A stretch of 6,129 nt of DNA from Chromatiaceae bacterium. GTDB taxonomy: Bacteria; Pseudomonadota; Gammaproteobacteria; Chromatiales; Chromatiaceae. The position numbers and the translations under genes were made by a program. The notes below the pieces were generated by a model, which saw only the letters and a program-made list of their open reading frames with translations, was not told where the DNA came from and searched no databases. Below are positions 1-3,738 of this stretch, in pieces (within the stretch, counting starts at the first letter, position 1; each line of letters begins with the position of its first letter). The stretch spans positions 1 through 6,129 of the forward strand of contig DTXR01000577.1 of NCBI GenBank assembly GCA_012962365.1, read 5' to 3'.

Positions 1-718
1 AGGTTTCCATGATGCGCGGGTGCTGCAGCAGACGCGCCGTCTCCTCATAAACGAATTCATCGCCGCGTTCGCTGCGGGACTGCGGTATCTCGAAGTGGTG
101 TACGATGCGGCCGGGATCGGCGGCCAGCAGCAGGATTCGGTCGCTCAGGCGCACGGCCTCCATCAGATCGTGGGTGATGAACAACACCGCCATCTCCCGT
201 GATTCGATATGATGCACCAGCAACTGCTGAAGCTCCAGCTTCAGCCCGATATCCAACGCAGAAAAGGGCTCATCCAGGAACAGCAACTCCGGCTCCACCA
301 CCAGCGCACGGGCAAAGGAGGCGCGCTGGCGCATGCCGCCGCTCAGATCCTTGGGGAATTTCTTCAGGTCATCCGCTTCCAGGCCAAAATCCAGCGCGAT
401 ATCCATGGCACGGCGCTGGCGCTGTGCACGCTCCACTCCCGTTGCCTTGAGCCCGAAAGCGATATTGTCGAGCGTATTCTGCCAGGGCAGCAGACGCGGA
501 TCCTGAAACGCAAAAGCGCTGCGGGAAAAGTGGTTCTCCACCCTGCCCTCCTCGACCTCCAGCAAACCCGCGCACAAGCGCAGCAACGTCGTCTTGCCGC
601 CGCCGCTCGGGCCCACCACCGAAACCACTTCCCCCGCTTCGAGGCCAAAACGGATCCCCCGCAGAATTTCCTTCGGGCCGAACCGGTGGCTCAGATCTTC
701 CACGACTAATCGCGCCAC
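1..718 (-). CDS. ABC transporter ATP-binding protein, NitT/TauT (SsuB/TauB/NrtD-like) type, C-terminus cut by window edge
   Basis: This is the cytoplasmic ATPase that powers the import complex with the permease encoded just upstream. I translated 239 residues before the left edge. All nucleotide-binding motifs are intact: Walker A GPSGGGKTT (36-44), Q-loop Q72 in FQDPRLLPW, signature LSGGMRQR (125-132), Walker B LLFLDEP (145-151), D-loop SALD (153-156) and H-loop ITHD (181-184). The FQDPRLLPW stretch is typical of the nitrate/sulfonate/taurine ATPase group. Family members usually have about 250-270 residues, so only a short C-terminal tail is missing. I chose the GTG start at 718-716 because a strong GGGAGGTGG ribosome site lies 4 nt upstream and the protein then begins with a normal first strand (VARLVVEDLSHRF). 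The start lies inside the permease gene, giving a 13-nt overlap and probable translational coupling. The family call is firm; the substrate is unknown. Confidence 0.95.
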   Translation of the reverse strand, partial: MARLVVEDLSHRFGPKEILRGIRFGLEAGEVVSVVGPSGGGKTTLLRLCAGLLEVEEGRVENHFSRSAFAFQDPRLLPWQNTLDNIAFGLKATGVERAQRQRRAMDIALDFGLEADDLKKFPKDLSGGMRQRASFARALVVEPELLFLDEPFSALDIGLKLELQQLLVHHIESREMAVLFITHDLMEAVRLSDRILLLAADPGRIVHHFEIPQSRSERGDEFVYEETARLLQHPRIMET

Positions 719-1488
719 TGTTCCACCTCCCGCTTGATCGGCTCCATCAACAGGTATTCGATCAGCAGCAACGACCCCACCAACAACACCACCAGCGCCA
801 GTGCGCCGGCAGTATCCAGGTGGCTGCGGGCCGTGGCCAGCAACGCGCCGATGCCATCGGGCGTGGAGAGCAGCTCCGCCATCACCACGATCTTCCAGCT
901 CATCCCCAGCGCCGAGATCCAGGCCGGGAAGACGAAAGAAAACAGATGGGGGAAGTAGACATCTTTCCACTTCAGCCACCAGGAGGCGTGAAAGCTGGCA
1001 GCCATTTCTTCATATTGATTGTCCAGCGTTCGGGTACCCTGCAAAGCGCCGATAAAGACAATGGGAAAGGAAGCCACCACCACCGTGAACACCACCGTCA
1101 GGTCGCCCATGCCGAACCAGATCATCGCCAGCACGATCCAAGCGATGGGGGGCATGCCCATGAGGATGGTGGCGAGGGGCCGGCTCATCATCGAGGCGGT
1201 GGCGGACAGACCCGCCATCAGGCCCAGCAGCAGACCGGCCAGCGCGGAAATAGCAAACCCTGCCAGCGCCCGCCGGATCGTGGTCTGCATCTCCACCCAG
1301 ACCTGCTCCTCCTGAAGCATCTGCAGCAACCGGACAAAAGTGTTCGCCGGCTCGGGCAGCACCAGTTCGCCATGGAGTTGGTACCCTAGCTCCCAAAGGG
1401 CAATGAACAGAAAAATGCTCGCCATCGCACCCCAGCCGCTCCACAGATAACGCGGGAAAGCCCGGATAATATTCAATAATGCATTCAT
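706..1488 (-). CDS. ABC transporter permease, NitT/TauT (SsuC/TauC/NrtB-like) family
   Basis: This is the inner-membrane channel subunit of the importer, 260 residues, the usual size for SsuC/TauC-like permeases. Hydrophobic segments lie at about 20-36, 74-94, 104-125, 130-149, 185-206 and 228-248, consistent with a six-helix BPD_transp_1 fold. The cytoplasmic EAA loop that docks on the ATPase is at about 161-180 (EMAASFHASWW...DVYFP). It is degenerate: the usually conserved glycine is His167, and the usual LP ending is FP. The C-terminal part contains MAELLSTPDGIGALL (203-217), which resembles the E-[LM]-x-x-x-x-x-G-[IL]-G motif common in this family. I chose ATG 1488 because it forms an ATGA overlap with the DUF454 stop and has GGAG 5 nt upstream. 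A longer GTG frame opening at 1662 would lie inside the DUF454 gene and add a non-family N-terminus. The ATPase starts within its 3' end. Family call firm, substrate unknown. Confidence 0.95.
   Translation of the reverse strand: MNALLNIIRAFPRYLWSGWGAMASIFLFIALWELGYQLHGELVLPEPANTFVRLLQMLQEEQVWVEMQTTIRRALAGFAISALAGLLLGLMAGLSATASMMSRPLATILMGMPPIAWIVLAMIWFGMGDLTVVFTVVVASFPIVFIGALQGTRTLDNQYEEMAASFHASWWLKWKDVYFPHLFSFVFPAWISALGMSWKIVVMAELLSTPDGIGALLATARSHLDTAGALALVVLLVGSLLLIEYLLMEPIKREVEQWRD
723..731 (-). promoter_or_regulatory. Strong ribosome binding site that fixes the GTG start of the ATPase
   Basis: The minus strand reads GGGAGGTGG, ending 4 nt before GTG at 718-716; the GGAGG core is 7 nt from the start. 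It lies inside the last codons of the permease gene. It is the strongest Shine-Dalgarno match in the window and supports a GTG rather than an ATG start. Confidence 0.8.
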
Positions 1489-1859
1489 CGAGGCTCCGGT
1501 AACCGCCAGACCAACAGCAACAGCAAACCACCGAATGAAACCATCAGCCCCTGAATCAATGGACGGCCACTGAGCATCACAATCGAAAGCGCAAAGCTTA
1601 ATACAATGAGCAACATTGCCCGCTGCTTGGCGACATGGCTGATACAGCGCTGCTCTTCCCACTGCCGCAAGTCGGGGCCGAACCAGCGGTTATCCAGCAG
1701 TCTTTGGTGAATGTCGGGCGAGCTGGAAGAAAATGCGGCCAGCGCCAGTAGCAGAAACGGTGTGGTCGGCAATACCGGCAGCAGTAGGCCCACTACGCCT
1801 AGCAATACGCATATCCAGCCAAAACCGGCCAATAGATGCTTGCGTAGCAGCTGCATCAT
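1485..1859 (-). CDS. DUF454/YbaN family small inner-membrane protein
   Basis: This 124-residue protein matches the DUF454 family, whose Escherichia coli member is YbaN, in length and layout. The family hallmark is clear: a first membrane segment at about 9-27, then LPVLPTTPFLLLALAAF (27-43), then SSSSP (44-48), RWFGPDLRQW (58-67) and a conserved-looking K78. Two more hydrophobic segments follow at about 82-96 and 101-118, ending in WRLPEPR. The molecular function of the family is not established. The start is ATG 1859, which overlaps the GST stop as ATGA; ATG 1856 directly follows and is an equally possible start. I see no good Shine-Dalgarno before it, so translation probably depends on ribosomes finishing the GST gene. 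Its own stop (1487-1485) overlaps the permease ATG. Its placement inside the transporter operon suggests a role linked to import or handling of the substrate, but that is inference. Confidence 0.9.
   Translation of the reverse strand: MMQLLRKHLLAGFGWICVLLGVVGLLLPVLPTTPFLLLALAAFSSSSPDIHQRLLDNRWFGPDLRQWEEQRCISHVAKQRAMLLIVLSFALSIVMLSGRPLIQGLMVSFGGLLLLLVWRLPEPR
1494..1497 (-). promoter_or_regulatory. Ribosome binding site deciding the permease start at 1488
   Basis: GGAG on the minus strand lies 5 nt before ATG 1488-1486, inside the end of the DUF454 gene. Together with the ATGA stop/start overlap it supports this start over the upstream GTG at 1662. Confidence 0.6.
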
Positions 1860-2584
1860 GACCGGGTAGGGGCAACCCAATCAGACCATATGTCCTGCTT
1901 CATCCGTGTGCAGTAGGCCATCAGATTGTCCAGCGTGCGGGCGTGCTCCTGCAATCGGTTTGTATGAGGCTGATCGATGATATTGGCTAAAAAGGCATAC
2001 AGCGACATATCCAGAGAACGGATCTGCTCACCCATAAAGAAAGGCTTGTCGGCCAGGTAGTGCGACAGTTGATCCAGCACTCGCACACCGGAAGCATAAC
2101 TACCCGTGACATCCCGTGGTGTCAGGTCATGGCGGCGCATCTGGCGCAGAAGTTGGATACGAATCATGTAGGGCAGCACTGCCCGCTTCCAGCCGCTCAG
2201 ATATTGCTTGAGATCCGGCAGGAAGCACGCCCAGCCCTGCGGGTCGCCCCAGCGCATGTAAGTGATCTGCCAGTAGAGCACCTCCTCGACTCGGGTACGG
2301 ACAAACCACGCCTCGGACCGTCGGTCTTTGCTCAAGCTCTGATCCAGCGACCCACCCCGCTGCGACTCGAAATACTCGATGATTCTCTGCGAATCCGTGA
2401 TGGTTTCTGAACCAACGGTGATAAAGGGAATCTGCCCGCTGGGAGAACGCCGCGGGTCACAGATCTCGATGCGGTAATCGATGCGCGCCCAGCGCAGATA
2501 GGTTTCGACCTTCATGCAATAAGGGCTGGCATTGGGCAATCCCCAGAATGCCCGAAACTGGTGCAGAACCACTCGGTCAGTCAT
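1856..2584 (-). CDS. Glutathione-S-transferase-fold protein, Fax/metaxin-like
   Basis: This 242-residue protein has a thioredoxin-like N-terminal half and a helical C-terminal half. N-terminal landmarks are HQF (8-10), SPYCMKVETYLR (20-31) with Cys23 at the start of the first helix, PSGQIPFI (48-55) containing the presumed cis-proline P53, and ITDSQRIIEYF (62-72), where D64-S65 correspond to the pair that holds the glutamyl end of glutathione in GSTs. The C-terminal half carries KPFFMGEQIRSLDMSLYAFL (180-199), close to the F-x-x-G-x-x-x-S-x-D pattern of the Fax/metaxin group rather than classical GSTs. No signal peptide is visible, so it is probably cytoplasmic. Members of this group in bacteria are poorly characterised; glutathione binding is plausible but catalysis is unproven. 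ATG 2584 is supported by GAAGGTG 7 nt upstream. Its TGA overlaps the DUF454 ATG. It sits between the binding protein and the permease of a transporter, an unexpected place. Confidence 0.85.
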   Translation of the reverse strand: MTDRVVLHQFRAFWGLPNASPYCMKVETYLRWARIDYRIEICDPRRSPSGQIPFITVGSETITDSQRIIEYFESQRGGSLDQSLSKDRRSEAWFVRTRVEEVLYWQITYMRWGDPQGWACFLPDLKQYLSGWKRAVLPYMIRIQLLRQMRRHDLTPRDVTGSYASGVRVLDQLSHYLADKPFFMGEQIRSLDMSLYAFLANIIDQPHTNRLQEHARTLDNLMAYCTRMKQDIWSDWVAPTRS

Positions 2585-2591
2585 GTCTGTA

Positions 2592-2598
2592 CACCTTC
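2592..2598 (-). promoter_or_regulatory. Ribosome binding site of the GST-fold gene
   Basis: GAAGGTG on the minus strand lies 7 nt before ATG 2584-2582. It shows that the gene after the 153-bp gap can initiate independently rather than only by coupling. Confidence 0.6.
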
Positions 2599-2619
2599 AA
2601 TATAATCATGACGGAATCA

Positions 2620-2640
2620 AGATGATGCCTTTGATCATCT
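2620..2640. repeat. Perfect 7-bp inverted repeat with 7-nt spacer
   Basis: AGATGAT (2620-2626) and ATCATCT (2634-2640) are exact reverse complements around the spacer GCCTTTG. Neither strand has a T run after it, so it does not look like a terminator. It lies 36-56 nt upstream of the GST start codon, a position where an operator or a leader hairpin would be sensible. The function is a guess. Confidence 0.4.
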
Positions 2641-2707
2641 ATCGGGTCTAGTGCTGGCACGAATGACCATCCTCAACCCCGTGGCGATGACTGCTGCGGA
2701 GAGCTGT

Positions 2708-2722
2708 CGTGATGAGATCACG
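2708..2722. repeat. Short 6-bp inverted repeat just after the binding-protein gene
   Basis: CGTGAT (2708-2713) and ATCACG (2717-2722) pair around a 3-nt loop, 16-30 nt past the binding-protein stop. There is no T run following on the minus strand. It could be a weak transcript 3'-end stabilising hairpin or a chance palindrome. Confidence 0.3.
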
Positions 2723-2737
2723 GCCATCTATCATGAC

Positions 2738-3736
2738 TCAACGAAAATAGAAACCATCATCCGGTAACTTTCCGCCAATCAGCGCGGGATTGCGTGCCTC
2801 GAGTGTCCGGAAGAAGCCTTCCAGCTCCTTGCGCGCCGTCGTTGCCGGCACATGACGGAACTGGCTCACCCGGATAGAATCGGCCACAGCCTCCGGGGTA
2901 AGCATGTCGATGCGCTTCGCCACCAGGATACCTGCCTCGTCCGGGTGTTCCAGGCACCATTGCGTGGCTTTGGCGTACTCCTCCATGAAACGATCCACCA
3001 CCCGGGCCGGCAGATCCAGGTTGGCCAGGGCGATACCGGCCTGAGGAATGCGCGGCTGGCCGCCCATCAACCGGCCCCACTCCTGTTGCAGATCGACGCT
3101 GCGGTAGAGATCCGGCGCGATTACACTGACGGGAAAGGAGCGCGTCTTGCGCAGCGCCATGGAAACCGCCGGTTCGGCCAGCAGCGCGTGATCCACCCGA
3201 CGCATGATCAACAGCTGCATGGCATCCAGTGGATTGGCGACGTAGCGCAGGTTGAAGTCTTTTTTCAGGTCCAGCCCCTGTTTCTCGGCAAGCGCCTGAA
3301 ACAGCAGATCGGGCATGTCGCCGCGAAAGGGCATGGCGATCTCCTTGCCCTTGAAATCGGCGAGGGTTTCCAACCCCTGCTCCCGGGATACCATCCACAA
3401 CACCCCCCAGATGGAGACATTCAGCAGGCGCAGCTTTGCCCCCCGGTTATAGAGGTTGGCGGCGACATTGCTAGGGGTGGCGATGAAATCGGTCTCGCCG
3501 TTCAATGCCAACGCCCGCATCTGGTCCGGGTTCTTCCACGCCACGAAGCGCACATCCTCGGCCACATCGGACAGGGCTTTGGTCTCCACCATGCGGATCA
3601 ACGGGTCCGAAACCGCGGCAAAAGGCCCGGCCAGTACCAGCCGGGGCAGCTTTTCGTGCGCCGCAGCCGGGCCGGCCAATGATCCGATCAGAATCAGGCT
3701 GCAGATTCCAACCACCCAGGCATTCATTATTTTCAT
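2738..3736 (-). CDS. ABC transporter periplasmic substrate-binding protein, NMT1/THI5-like (NitT/TauT) family
   Basis: This 332-residue exported protein should capture the ligand in the periplasm and deliver it to the permease. It has a clean signal peptide: K2, a hydrophobic core at about 6-20 and AAA before the predicted cut at A26/H27. There is no lipobox cysteine at the cut site, so it should be soluble rather than a lipoprotein. Family landmarks are GPFAAVSDPLIRMVE (37-51), DFIATPSNVAANLYNRG (83-99), the DFKGKEIAMPFRGDMPD hinge region (127-143) and DHALLAEP (182-189), which match the two-lobe type II fold of nitrate, sulfonate and thiamine-precursor binding proteins. I chose ATG 3736 because GGAG lies 8 nt upstream. 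A TTG at 3742 is only 2 nt from that site, and ATG 3727 is too far. The gene begins 2 nt after the receptor stop. The ligand cannot be inferred from the sequence. Confidence 0.93.
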   Translation of the reverse strand: MKIMNAWVVGICSLILIGSLAGPAAAHEKLPRLVLAGPFAAVSDPLIRMVETKALSDVAEDVRFVAWKNPDQMRALALNGETDFIATPSNVAANLYNRGAKLRLLNVSIWGVLWMVSREQGLETLADFKGKEIAMPFRGDMPDLLFQALAEKQGLDLKKDFNLRYVANPLDAMQLLIMRRVDHALLAEPAVSMALRKTRSFPVSVIAPDLYRSVDLQQEWGRLMGGQPRIPQAGIALANLDLPARVVDRFMEEYAKATQWCLEHPDEAGILVAKRIDMLTPEAVADSIRVSQFRHVPATTARKELEGFFRTLEARNPALIGGKLPDDGFYFR

Positions 3737-3738
3737 CG

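Larger units (their letters stand above)
2585..2737 (-). other. 153-bp non-coding gap inside the operon, with two inverted repeats
   Basis: This is the only sizeable intergenic stretch in the window, between the binding-protein stop and the GST start. It holds two inverted repeats (listed separately) and a direct 8-bp repeat, CATCTATC on the plus strand, at 2636-2643 and 2725-2732. A TATATT hexamer (2599-2604, minus strand) could be a -10 box for the downstream genes, but I find no convincing -35 at 16-18 nt and it would leave a very short leader. No hairpin is followed by a T run, so I see no intrinsic terminator. It may hold a regulator site, a processing site or simply an operon junction. 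Confidence 0.5.

Noticed and set aside
706..1662. Longer permease beginning at a GTG at 1662
   Set aside because: The extra 58 residues overlap most of the 3' half of the DUF454 gene and do not resemble the family; ATG 1488 has a ribosome site, an ATGA overlap and gives the usual length.
1485..1880. Longer DUF454 protein beginning at a TTG at 1880
   Set aside because: It adds seven residues translated out of frame from the GST tail with no well-placed ribosome site; the ATGA overlap at 1859 is a better start.
2599..2604. Sigma-70 promoter with TATATT as -10 box ahead of the GST gene
   Set aside because: No acceptable -35 box at 16-18 nt, and the implied transcription start would fall in or next to the ribosome site; not strong enough to list as a promoter.
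2708..2722. Rho-independent terminator after the binding-protein gene
   Set aside because: The stem is only 6 bp with a 3-nt loop and is not followed by a T run on the transcribed strand.
2585..2737. Fur box in the intergenic gap
   Set aside because: The AT-rich part has scattered ATGAT-like words but no convincing 19-bp palindrome; any operator controlling the receptor would lie beyond the right edge.
2663..2767. Plus-strand 34-codon open frame across the intergenic gap
   Set aside because: It is short, has no evident ribosome site, runs into the binding-protein gene and resembles nothing I recognise.
2852..3682. Plus-strand open frame of 276 codons opposite the binding-protein gene
   Set aside because: It is antisense to a clear family member, shows no recognisable domain and has a His/Gln-rich composition typical of shadow frames.
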